A stretch of DNA of 5,916 nucleotides from RGIG3009 sp045648765 (GCA_045648765.1 JAZROQ010000030.1:1-5916), one strand, 5' to 3'. Positions 1 to 5,308 are shown, counted from the stretch's first letter. Translations and numbers: made by a program. Notes: generated by a model from the sequence alone, not told the origin.

Positions 1-21
1 ATCCGGCTGAGCTACAGGCGC
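1..21 (-). tRNA. 5' part of a tRNA gene, probably tRNA-Arg (cut by window edge)
   Basis: Read on the minus strand the segment is GCGCCTG-TA-GCTCAGCCGGAT. This gives a 7-nt acceptor strand, the invariant T8 and A9, and the start of a D arm. The anticodon lies outside the window. The opening resembles bacterial tRNA-Arg genes, so Arg is the best guess and not a reading. It lies 31 nt downstream of tRNA-Gly in the same orientation, so both are probably processed from one transcript. Confidence 0.75.
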
Positions 22-52
22 CTATATACTCCGCCGAACGCGGGAGGTTCCA

Positions 53-126
53 TGGAGCGGGTGATGGGAATCGAACCCACACAACCAGCTTGGAAGGCTG
101 GGGTTCTACCACTGAACTACACCCGC
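53..126 (-). tRNA. tRNA-Gly(TCC)
   Basis: On the minus strand a full 74-nt cloverleaf can be drawn. The acceptor GCGGGTG pairs with CACCCGC. The D arm contains TTCAGTGGTAGAA. The anticodon stem CCAGC/GCTGG encloses the loop CTTCCAA, so the anticodon is TCC (plus-strand 92-94). The T arm contains GGTTCGATTCC. The 3' CCA is encoded in the DNA (plus-strand 53-55), as is usual in Firmicutes. The gene has its own consensus promoter about 30 nt upstream and is followed by another tRNA gene. No terminator lies between the two. Confidence 0.97.
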
Positions 127-157
127 ACAGTGTCGCTCAACACATCGAGCGTAGCCT

Positions 158-186
158 ATAATACCACAGGTTTTACAGGCTGTCAA
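158..186 (-). promoter_or_regulatory. Sigma-70/SigA-type promoter of the tRNA-Gly cluster
   Basis: On the minus strand a perfect -35 TTGACA (186-181) is followed by a 17-bp spacer and the -10 box TATTAT (163-158, five of six consensus). Transcription would start near position 151, about 25 nt before the tRNA-Gly 5' end at 126. It begins only about 20 nt past the stop codon of the transglutaminase-like gene, with no hairpin terminator between, so read-through from that gene into the tRNAs is possible. Confidence 0.85.
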
Positions 187-205
187 GTGTTTTTTTGGCG
201 TTTTT

Positions 206-1396
206 TTACTTTTTATGAATTGTAATTGTGTAATACGTTTCGTCGTAGACGTATTCGTAATCCAAAAGAGGTTCTGTCCCCTCTTCTAGTGCGGCATTCA
301 CCGTTTCGGCAAACCACGATTTGCTGCGAATAAAAAACAAGGCGTTGCGGAAACCTTCTTTTGAAAGCTGAACGTCAACGACCGTTTCTCCCCCATCCAA
401 TCGATTAGCAAAAAAAGCAGCCACTTGTTCTAAACGCGTGGTTTGCAGATTGGATTTGGTATAAACATAGTATTGCCCTTTCGTAGATGTCATTTTCGTT
501 ATTCCGGGCGTTTTGTTATCCGCTTGGTGTGTTTTACAAATCTCGTCATCCGATAAATTGAAATAGGTATGTGTGAGAATGTCGTTTCGATCATTCCAAG
601 TAACATCCAAATGATATGGTTCCCCATCAATACGCACAACATTCCACATATGCGCTCTGTTTTGCGCATCGTGACCGGTGACGATTGTTGCATCAACACC
701 TGCGCGCAACAACAAATATTGCATAGCGCGGGAATATCCTTCGCAAACTGCCACGCCCTCTACCAGTGCACCATACGCGGTAAAAGATAACGGGTATTCC
801 TCAAGCGGCGCGTTACTGACAGCGGCTTTTTCATCGTAACGGCAACGATTTGCCAAACTGTCATGCAAATACAGTTCTTTTTCAAAATCACCGTTTTCGG
901 GCACGCTCATAAGCATTTTGTCAACAACAGATTCAAACTTTCGCAAAGCTTCCACACGTTGTTCGGCGCTCATGGTATAGGTCAACGTTAAAGTGTTGAA
1001 TTCTTTTTTCTCGCCCGTTTGGCGTCCGTCAAAACTGTATTTACCACCCAAGTGAAAAAACTGGGGATTATCTTGCAAAAACACCTCGTATAGTTGCTTG
1101 GCTTGTTGTTCGTCAGACAAAGGATGAGGCAACGTTACGGATATTCCGAGCATGGGTTTTTCTTCGGCGATTTTAACATATGTTTCCGCCGATATCCCGT
1201 CATATACAGCGGTATAAATCGCCCCATAATTGAGTTGTTGCTGCTCATCTAGTGAAGAATATCCCCAGGCACAATCAAAACGAGAAACAAGTTCTTGCAC
1301 GCGGTCAACAGAAGGTGATTGAGAAGGATGTACCGCAGGAGCACACGCAGTGCAAAGCAGCATTATGCACAGCAAAATACCAACTATTCGTTTCAC
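206..1396 (-). CDS. Secreted transglutaminase-like lipoprotein
   Basis: Predicted 396-aa protein. An N-terminal signal peptide (residues about 1-17, basic MKR then a hydrophobic run) ends in CTAC, so Cys18 is a likely lipid-attachment site; the -3 residue is Cys instead of the usual Leu, which weakens the lipobox slightly. The transglutaminase-like core spans about 175-285. Its Cys-His-Asp triad is visible as Cys218 (GVAVCEGYS), His249 (AHMWNVV) and Asp264 (YHLDVTWND), so the enzyme fold looks intact. The 90 or so C-terminal residues have no fold I recognise. Homologues in clostridia are surface-anchored, and a role in crosslinking or cleaving peptide or cell-wall substrates is inference; the substrate is unknown. 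The start is GTG at 1396-1394, preceded by AGGGTGG (1410-1404) with a 7-nt gap. It follows the LCP-like gene after 97 nt on the same strand. Confidence 0.9.
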   Translation of the reverse strand: MKRIVGILLCIMLLCTACAPAVHPSQSPSVDRVQELVSRFDCAWGYSSLDEQQQLNYGAIYTAVYDGISAETYVKIAEEKPMLGISVTLPHPLSDEQQAKQLYEVFLQDNPQFFHLGGKYSFDGRQTGEKKEFNTLTLTYTMSAEQRVEALRKFESVVDKMLMSVPENGDFEKELYLHDSLANRCRYDEKAAVSNAPLEEYPLSFTAYGALVEGVAVCEGYSRAMQYLLLRAGVDATIVTGHDAQNRAHMWNVVRIDGEPYHLDVTWNDRNDILTHTYFNLSDDEICKTHQADNKTPGITKMTSTKGQYYVYTKSNLQTTRLEQVAAFFANRLDGGETVVDVQLSKEGFRNALFFIRSKSWFAETVNAALEEGTEPLLDYEYVYDETYYTITIHKK

Positions 1397-1424
1397 GGTT
1401 GCACCACCCTTTCTCTTTTTTTAC

Positions 1425-1453
1425 AGTATAACACATCGTTTTTGTTTTGACTA
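1425..1453 (-). promoter_or_regulatory. Possible promoter of the transglutaminase-like gene
   Basis: On the minus strand TATACT (1430-1425, five of six to TATAAT) lies 28 nt upstream of the GTG start. A weak -35, TAGTCA (1453-1448, four of six), sits at 17-bp spacing. The whole 97-nt gap is AT-rich and has no hairpin terminator after the LCP-like gene, so the gene may be both read through and driven from here. Confidence 0.45.
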
Positions 1454-1495
1454 TACTCGTCTTTACACAATTTTTGAGAATATTTTCCTTGTTTT

Positions 1496-2308
1496 TCAGT
1501 GATAGAGTATATAAAAAGGATTTGTCTTTTCCCCACTTTGTTGACCCGTTGCTACACTGACAGTACAAGAAACGTTGGACAAGGATTTTAAATCGTCCTC
1601 GATGGCAGCAAATTGCGAAACGTGCAACCGACTATCTGAGACCTCTGTTAACACACCAAAAGCCTTTTTGACATCTTTTTTCAGCGCTTTTTCTAAGAAT
1701 AATGCGGTAAGTTGGGCATATATATGCGCTCGTCCGATCATTCCTTGCGACCATTCGTTATATCGCAAAACATCCGCAACTTGTAACGGTGTTAACGTAA
1801 CCGAAGATGCCGGCAATCGTCCCACGGGTTCCGACAGCGTATACGATAGATTCCCGCTGATTTGGCGAACACATTCTGTCACCGCGTTGAGGGATAAACA
1901 GAGTATACCATCTGACTCCCATTCCGTTTCATTTATCAATTTAGATACCGCTGTTTCACCTTCTTCGGAAAAAACTTGCTGTAAAGTAAGCAACCTTGTC
2001 CCGCTTTTTGTCTGTGTTTCCACAGGAACACCAACAACTTGTAACGTCATTGTTCGCGTATCCCCTATCACCGCAACCGCACCTGTCAAAGTTTCGTTAT
2101 CGTGAAAAAGCACCCAAACGGTCCTTTGCTTTCCGGTTGCGCCCAACACCTCTTGCGGCTCATTTTGCATTTCATTTTTCTGTTGTTTTGTTAAAAGCGG
2201 CAAAACTAATACCACTCCAAAAACAAAAGCCGATAACACAAACGATACAATAACCGTGATGTGTTCTTTTAAAAAATTGATTTTTTGTTTTTTGGCACCA
2301 TGCTTCAT
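1496..2308 (-). CDS. Membrane-anchored LCP-like (LytR-CpsA-Psr-related) protein, probably non-catalytic
   Basis: Predicted 270 aa. It has a short basic cytoplasmic tail (residues 1-14), one membrane helix (about 17-40) and an extracellular domain. The order of elements from about 62 to 208 recalls the LCP phosphotransferase domain that attaches glycopolymers to peptidoglycan: a VWVLFHDNE strand, TMTLQVVGVPVETQ where LCP enzymes have a SIPRDT-type motif, and LTPLQVADVLRYNE..GMIGRAHIYAQL where they have an L.g.qAL.Y.R.R...GD.GR..RQ.. motif. The Arg and Asp that bind the lipid pyrophosphate are changed: RD becomes VE at 96-97, and the R.R and GD positions become RYN and GM. If the relationship is right, enzyme activity is unlikely and a binding or scaffold role is more plausible. 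The ATG overlaps the stop of the ABC ATPase gene (ATGA), implying translational coupling. The family assignment rests on motif resemblance only. Confidence 0.75.
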   Translation of the reverse strand: MKHGAKKQKINFLKEHITVIVSFVLSAFVFGVVLVLPLLTKQQKNEMQNEPQEVLGATGKQRTVWVLFHDNETLTGAVAVIGDTRTMTLQVVGVPVETQTKSGTRLLTLQQVFSEEGETAVSKLINETEWESDGILCLSLNAVTECVRQISGNLSYTLSEPVGRLPASSVTLTPLQVADVLRYNEWSQGMIGRAHIYAQLTALFLEKALKKDVKKAFGVLTEVSDSRLHVSQFAAIEDDLKSLSNVSCTVSVATGQQSGEKTNPFYILYH

Positions 2309-2976
2309 TCTTTTATCCGCCCATCACAAATACAAATTTTTCGCTGGGTTTTTTCGGCAATTTCCGCATCGTGTGTAATCAGAACAATGGTATGTCCCTC
2401 ATTGTGTAAATTATTCAGTAATTGCATCACCTCTTTACCGGATTGACTGTCCAAATTTCCGGTGGGTTCATCGGCAAAAATCAGCGGCGGCGAAGCGGCA
2501 ATAGCCCTGGCAATGGCTACACGTTGTTGTTGACCGCCCGACAATTCGGAAGGACGGTGAAAAACGCGATTTTCAAGTCCCACTTTTTTTAAACTCGCAA
2601 GCGCCCTAAAACGACGTTCTTGTTTTCCCATCCCACGATACAAAAGCGGCAATTCCACGTTTTCCAAAGCCGTTAGTGAAGAAATCAAATGAAAACTTTG
2701 AAAAATAAATCCAATGGTGTGGCTGCGTATTTTTTCCTGCTTTTTGGCAGGATACAAGCGCATGTTTTTCCCTGCTAAAAAATAATTCCCGCTGCTTGGA
2801 ATATCCAAGCAGCCCAAAATATTCATTAAGGTAGATTTTCCCGAACCGGATTGCCCGATAATTGCTACCATTTCTCCTTTTTGAATGGATAAAGAAACAT
2901 TATCCAACGCTTTAACTAAACTGCCGCCAACACAATATGTTTTGGTTAAATTTTCCACGCGTATCAACTCATCCAC
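2305..2976 (-). CDS. ABC transporter ATP-binding protein, LolD/MacB type
   Basis: Predicted 223 aa, the normal length for this class. All nucleotide-binding motifs are present: Walker A GQSGSGKST (41-49), Q-loop Gln93 in FIFQSF, signature LSGGQQQR (145-152), Walker B LIFADE (165-170), D-loop NLDS and the switch His202 in ITHD. The ADEPTGNLDS run and the overall pattern match the LolD/MacB/FtsE-like group, which powers FtsX/MacB-type permeases in lipoprotein handling, peptide export, antibiotic resistance or mechanotransmission. No permease gene follows; the next gene is the LCP-like protein, joined by an ATGA overlap. The start is GTG at 2976-2974, with AGAGGTG about 7 nt upstream. An ATG 2 nt further upstream is in another frame and ends after four codons. 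Confidence 0.95.
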   Translation of the reverse strand: MDELIRVENLTKTYCVGGSLVKALDNVSLSIQKGEMVAIIGQSGSGKSTLMNILGCLDIPSSGNYFLAGKNMRLYPAKKQEKIRSHTIGFIFQSFHLISSLTALENVELPLLYRGMGKQERRFRALASLKKVGLENRVFHRPSELSGGQQQRVAIARAIAASPPLIFADEPTGNLDSQSGKEVMQLLNNLHNEGHTIVLITHDAEIAEKTQRKICICDGRIKE

Positions 2977-3041
2977 ATCTTTTCACCTCTGCAAACTAGT
3001 ATGTCCTTGTTTTTTATTTTCCCATCAATAAAACGTTGGGA

Positions 3042-3070
3042 AATATAAGCAAGTAAATTTAATATTTTAA
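3042..3070 (-). promoter_or_regulatory. Possible promoter of the ABC ATPase/LCP-like operon
   Basis: On the minus strand TTAAAA (3070-3065) and TATATT (3047-3042) are separated by 17 bp. Each box matches four or five of six consensus positions. This would give a leader of about 60 nt before the GTG at 2976. The region is so AT-rich that chance matches are likely. One copy of the 11-bp direct repeat (3050-3060) falls in the spacer. Confidence 0.35.
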
Positions 3071-3083
3071 AACAAGTAAATTT
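3050..3083. repeat. Two direct copies of CAAGTAAATTT, possible operator
   Basis: The 11-mer occurs at 3050-3060 and again at 3073-3083. The start-to-start distance is 23 bp, close to two helical turns, so both copies would face the same side of the DNA. The second copy also forms half of an imperfect palindrome, CAAGTAAATTTGTCTTG (3073-3089), whose outer CAAG/CTTG arms match. It reaches the -35 box of the DUF1846 gene, and the first copy lies inside the possible divergent promoter. Regulator binding is inference. Confidence 0.4.
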
Positions 3084-3086
3084 GTC

Positions 3087-3115
3087 TTGAAAAAAAAGAG
3101 TTTTTTTGATATGCT
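3087..3115 (+). promoter_or_regulatory. Promoter of the DUF1846 gene, extended -10
   Basis: TTGAAA (3087-3092, five of six) is followed by a 17-bp spacer and TATGCT (3110-3115, four of six). The weaker -10 box is helped by TGA just before it (3107-3109), an extended -10 TGn motif. Transcription would start near 3122. That leaves a leader of about 35 nt before the GTG start at 3157 and only about 14 nt before the ATG at 3136. Confidence 0.6.
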
Positions 3116-3142
3116 TTAAGTTAATGTAGAACAACATGTGGG

Positions 3143-3152
3143 AAAGAGGCGG
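3143..3152 (+). promoter_or_regulatory. Ribosome binding site that sets the DUF1846 start at GTG 3157
   Basis: AAAGAGGCGG lies 4-7 nt before GTG at 3157. The in-frame ATG at 3136 has no comparable site upstream, and this Shine-Dalgarno sequence would lie inside its coding region. The protein read from the GTG begins MRLGFD, which matches the M(K)IGFD opening typical of the family. Confidence 0.75.
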
Positions 3153-3156
3153 TTTT

Positions 3157-4644
3157 GTGCGCTTAGGTTTTGACAACACCCTATACATGAAAAAACAAAA
3201 AGAACATATTGCTCAGCGAATTTCCAAGTTTAACGGCAAATTATATTTGGAATTCGGCGGCAAGTTGTTTGACGACTATCACGCCGCACGTGTTCTCCCC
3301 GGATTTGAGCCGGACGCCAAAATCCGCTTGCTGTGCGAAATGAGCGATCAAGTTGAAGTGATTTTTTGCATCAGTGCTTCCAATATCGAAAAAACCAAAG
3401 TCCGTGCCGATCTTGGTATCAGTTATGAAATGGATTTGCTCCGCCAAATCGACATTTTAACCAGTTTGGGGATTGCGGTTAACAGTGTTGTTATCACGCA
3501 ATATACCGGACAAGCTGCCGCTGACGCTTTTGTTCACAAACTTAATGCCCGTGGTGTGAAAAACTATATTCACCGCCCCATTGCCGGCTATCCTGCCGAT
3601 GTGGACCACATTGTCAGTGACGCGGGTTACGGTTCTAACCCTTATATTGTCACCACCAAACCGTTGGTTGTTGTTACTGCTCCCGGTCCGGGCAGTGGTA
3701 AGTTGGCTACTTGCCTTTCGCAAGTGTATCATGAGCACCGTCGCGGGATTATGGCCGGTTATGGCAAATATGAAACGTTCCCCATTTGGAATTTACCTTT
3801 GAAACATCCGGTAAACTTGGCGTACGAAGCTGCCACCGCCGATTTACAAGACGTTAACATGATCGACCCCTTCCATTTGGAGGCTTATGGTGTCACCACC
3901 GTAAACTACAATCGCGACGTAGAAGCCTTTCCTATTGTTCGCACTATTTTATCGCGTATCACAGGCAACGATAAGTTTTATTGCAGCCCCACCGACATGG
4001 GCGTTAACATGGCAGGTTATGCCATTGTAGACGATGAAGCTTGTCAAGAAGCCAGCAAGCAAGAAATTATCCGCCGCTACTATAAGGGACTTTGTGATTT
4101 AAAACAAGGCCGCGAAACCGCAGAAACTGTCGAAAAATTAAAATTGATCATGCAGCAACTGCAATTAAAACCCGAAGACCGTCCTGTGGTCCTCCCCGCT
4201 TTGGCAAAACAATCCGCTTGCGGTGGTGCCCCTGCGGCTGCCATTCGGTTACCCGACGGACGGATTATTACCGGCAAAGCTACGCGGTTGTTAAGTGCTT
4301 GCAGCGGTGCTGTGTTAAACGCTATCAAGGTGTTGGCAGATATCCCCAAAGAAGTGCTTTTGATGAGCCCTCAAATTTTGGAACCGGTATTAAAACTGAA
4401 ATTGGAGTTACTTCGCAGCCAAAGCAGTGTTTTGAAAACCGATGACGTGCTGACAGCCTTGTATATTTGCGCCGCTTCGGACAAAACAGCAGCGGCAGCC
4501 GTAGAAAAACTGCCTTTATTACGGGGCTGCGATTTACATTCTACACAGCTTATTCACTCCGGAGATGAATCTACTTTGCGGAAAATGGGCTTGAACATCA
4601 CCTGCGAACCGCAATTCCCTGACAAAAGTTTGTATTTTGGCTAA
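3157..4644 (+). CDS. DUF1846 (UPF0371) family protein
   Basis: Predicted 495 aa from GTG, the usual full length for the family. Landmark stretches are conserved along it: MRLGFD at the start, KLYLEFGGKLFDDYHAARVLPGF (split as KLYLEFGGKL and FDDYHAARVLPGF, about 28-50), NSVVITQYTGQ (109-119), GYPADVDHIVSDAGYG, the glycine-rich phosphate-loop-like APGPGSGK (175-182), the NMIDPFHLEAYG region, SPTDMGVN (277-284), the KQEIIRRYY helix and a conserved C terminus ending ITCEPQFPDKSLYFG. No signal peptide or membrane helix is seen, so it should be cytoplasmic. Structures of family members are known, but I know of no established reaction; the glycine-rich loop suggests nucleotide or phosphate binding (inference). 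It stands alone, divergent from the ABC operon. An extra seven residues from ATG 3136 are unlikely. Confidence 0.95.
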   Translation: MRLGFDNTLYMKKQKEHIAQRISKFNGKLYLEFGGKLFDDYHAARVLPGFEPDAKIRLLCEMSDQVEVIFCISASNIEKTKVRADLGISYEMDLLRQIDILTSLGIAVNSVVITQYTGQAAADAFVHKLNARGVKNYIHRPIAGYPADVDHIVSDAGYGSNPYIVTTKPLVVVTAPGPGSGKLATCLSQVYHEHRRGIMAGYGKYETFPIWNLPLKHPVNLAYEAATADLQDVNMIDPFHLEAYGVTTVNYNRDVEAFPIVRTILSRITGNDKFYCSPTDMGVNMAGYAIVDDEACQEASKQEIIRRYYKGLCDLKQGRETAETVEKLKLIMQQLQLKPEDRPVVLPALAKQSACGGAPAAAIRLPDGRIITGKATRLLSACSGAVLNAIKVLADIPKEVLLMSPQILEPVLKLKLELLRSQSSVLKTDDVLTALYICAASDKTAAAAVEKLPLLRGCDLHSTQLIHSGDESTLRKMGLNITCEPQFPDKSLYFG

Positions 4645-4660
4645 TTTCTCGTTTCCGCTT

Positions 4661-4680
4661 CGGTAAAACCGTATTTTTCT
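4661..4680 (+). terminator. Weak candidate terminator after the DUF1846 gene
   Basis: CGGT-AAA-ACCG (4661-4671) forms only a 4-bp stem and is followed by TATTTTTCT. It lies 17 nt after the stop codon, where a terminator is expected, and directly before the tRNA-Leu promoter. The stem is too short to be convincing alone. Confidence 0.3.
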
Positions 4681-4681
4681 C

Positions 4682-4710
4682 TTGACAAGTGGGAAAAAAT
4701 CTACTATGAT
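4682..4710 (+). promoter_or_regulatory. Sigma-70/SigA-type promoter of tRNA-Leu
   Basis: A perfect -35 TTGACA (4682-4687), a 17-bp spacer and the -10 box TATGAT (4705-4710, five of six). Transcription would start near 4717, about 25 nt before the tRNA. A second TTGACA at 4718-4723 has no -10 partner at a usable distance. Confidence 0.88.
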
Positions 4711-4712
4711 AA

Positions 4713-4738
4713 TTGAGTTGACAAAATCGTCGACTCAA
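4713..4738. repeat. 10-bp dyad over the tRNA-Leu transcription start
   Basis: TTGAGTTGAC (4713-4722) and GTCGACTCAA (4729-4738) are inverted copies with one difference, which is a G-U pair in RNA. They are separated by AAAATC. The dyad covers the predicted start site and ends 3 nt before the mature tRNA 5' end. It could be an operator or, if transcription starts a few bases earlier than predicted, a leader hairpin next to the RNase P site. No poly-T follows, so it is not a terminator. Confidence 0.6.
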
Positions 4739-4741
4739 TAC

Positions 4742-4828
4742 GCCGCTGTGGTGGAATAGGCAGACACAAGGGACTTAAAATCCCTCGGTAGCAATATCGT
4801 ACCGGTTCAAGTCCGGTCAGCGGCACCA
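4742..4828 (+). tRNA. tRNA-Leu(TAA)
   Basis: An 87-nt class II tRNA. The acceptor GCCGCTG pairs with CAGCGGC. The D loop contains AATAGGCAGAC. The anticodon stem AGGGA/TCCCT encloses the loop CTTAAAA, so the anticodon is TAA (4776-4778). A long variable arm typical of tRNA-Leu follows, then the T stem ACCGG/CCGGT around TTCAAGT, then an encoded ACCA end. It is a single-gene unit with its own promoter and terminator. Confidence 0.97.
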
Positions 4829-4917
4829 AAAATCCCGTTCACGAAAGTGGGCGGGATTTTTACTTATTACCTTTTCACTCTTCACTTTTCACTAAAAAAT
4901 GTGAACGGGATTTTTGG
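4826..4917. repeat. 17-bp perfect inverted repeat reusing the tRNA-Leu terminator arm
   Basis: CCAAAAATCCCGTTCAC (4826-4842) recurs as its exact reverse complement at 4901-4917. The left arm consists of the last three tRNA bases (CCA) and the 5' arm of the terminator. The right arm matches the left perfectly, whereas the terminator's own 3' arm pairs with it only with G-U pairs. The transcript could therefore fold two ways, and the right copy looks like a duplicated and inverted piece. Confidence 0.85.
4829..4861 (+). terminator. Rho-independent terminator of tRNA-Leu
   Basis: AAAATCCCGTTCAC (4829-4842), a GAAA tetraloop (4843-4846) and GTGGGCGGGATTTTT (4847-4861) form a stem of about 14 bp including two G-U pairs, ending in a T run. 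It starts immediately after the tRNA CCA. A-tract symmetry means it could also work from the other side. Confidence 0.92.
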
Positions 4918-4945
4918 AAAGTAAAAGGTAATAGTGAATAGTGAA
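4866..4945. repeat. Heptad repeats TYTTCAC in opposite orientations
   Basis: ATTACC is followed by TTTTCAC, TCTTCAC and TTTTCAC in tandem (4872-4892). On the other side, AAAAGGTAAT (4923-4932) is the inverse of ATTACCTTTT (4866-4875), overlapped and followed by TAGTGAA twice (4932-4945), the inverse of TTCACTA. The two halves are thus inverted members of one low-complexity family. No open reading frame is supported in this stretch. Confidence 0.7.
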
Positions 4946-4951
4946 GAACTC

Positions 4952-4980
4952 TTGCGGCTTCGCCGCTTTTATGCTATAAT
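4952..4980 (+). promoter_or_regulatory. Promoter of the small membrane protein gene, copy 1 of a shared cassette
   Basis: A perfect TATAAT (4975-4980) with TGC before it (extended -10) and TTGCGG as a weak -35 (4952-4957), spacer 17 bp. The segment 4963-4985, from CCGCTTTTATGC through TATAATACACT, is identical to 5587-5609 in front of the next gene. A small hairpin GCGGC-TTC-GCCGC (4954-4966) overlaps the -35 box and resembles the units of the hairpin array at 5398-5568. The Shine-Dalgarno AGAGGTT begins at 4987, so the leader is very short. Confidence 0.8.
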
Positions 4981-5002
4981 ACACTTAGAGGTTGGTGTTA
5001 GT

Positions 5003-5308
5003 GTGAAAAAAAGTAAGTTGCTTTTTATAATCTTTTTAAGTGTTTTTGCTTTGTTTTTAGTATGCTTTTTTGTAGCGAGTGCTTTGATACAAAATGGTGT
5101 TATTCCTATTGTTGAGTTTACTTCTTCGATGCAAGGGATTTTAGCTTCTATTGTATTTTTTCCGTTAGTTGCTAGTCTTTTCTTTTTAGGACAACTTCTA
5201 AAAAGTAAATCAGGAGTTTGGCAGAATATTTATAAAGTGCTAAACTTTGTTTCTATAGCTTTATTTTGTTATATTGTTGTAATTATGATTGTTAGTTTTC
5301 TTGGCTAA
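5003..5308 (+). CDS. Small three-helix membrane protein, unknown function
   Basis: Predicted 101 aa from GTG at 5003, with AGAGGTT 9 nt upstream (4987-4993). An in-frame ATG at 4934 would add 23 residues but lies upstream of the promoter and inside the repeat, so it is rejected. The protein begins with a basic MKKSK and has three hydrophobic segments at about 5-28, 44-66 and 78-99. A short polar loop KSKSGVWQN (67-75) lies between helices 2 and 3. With the basic N terminus inside, helix 1 points out and the loop at 67-75 is probably cytoplasmic. I recognise no family. The coding sequence is strongly AT-rich, with TTT and TTA favoured, unlike the DUF1846 gene upstream. This suggests recent acquisition or accessory status. 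It is transcribed alone, between its own promoter and a strong terminator. Confidence 0.75.
   Translation: MKKSKLLFIIFLSVFALFLVCFFVASALIQNGVIPIVEFTSSMQGILASIVFFPLVASLFFLGQLLKSKSGVWQNIYKVLNFVSIALFCYIVVIMIVSFLG

Noticed and set aside
1575..2105. Plus-strand 176-codon open frame
   Set aside because: It is antisense to the LCP-like gene, has no ribosome binding site or recognisable protein features, and the minus-strand gene is supported by its ATGA coupling and membrane helix.
1496..2308. Active LCP glycopolymer ligase
   Set aside because: The key Arg and Asp residues of the family are substituted, so only a degenerate relationship is supported.
3136..3156. ATG at 3136 as the DUF1846 start
   Set aside because: It has no ribosome binding site, and the family's usual N terminus (M-x-[IL]-G-F-D) begins at GTG 3157, which has AAAGAGG at proper spacing.
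2964..3188. Minus-strand 74-codon open frame across the divergent intergenic region
   Set aside because: It begins inside the DUF1846 gene, runs through both promoter regions and ends in a few codons overlapping the ABC ATPase start out of frame.
4080..4349. Minus-strand open frames inside the DUF1846 gene (also 3241-3447 and 3457-3738)
   Set aside because: They are shadows of a well-conserved plus-strand gene and have no start signals.
4826..4917. tRNA-Leu attachment (att) site of an integrated element
   Set aside because: The repeated 17 bp are inverted, not direct, and share only the CCA with the tRNA. No integrase is in the window.
4934..5002. ATG at 4934 as the start of the small membrane protein
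   Set aside because: It lies upstream of the TATAAT box and within the repeat region. GTG at 5003 has a good Shine-Dalgarno sequence and gives a typical MKKSK membrane-protein start.
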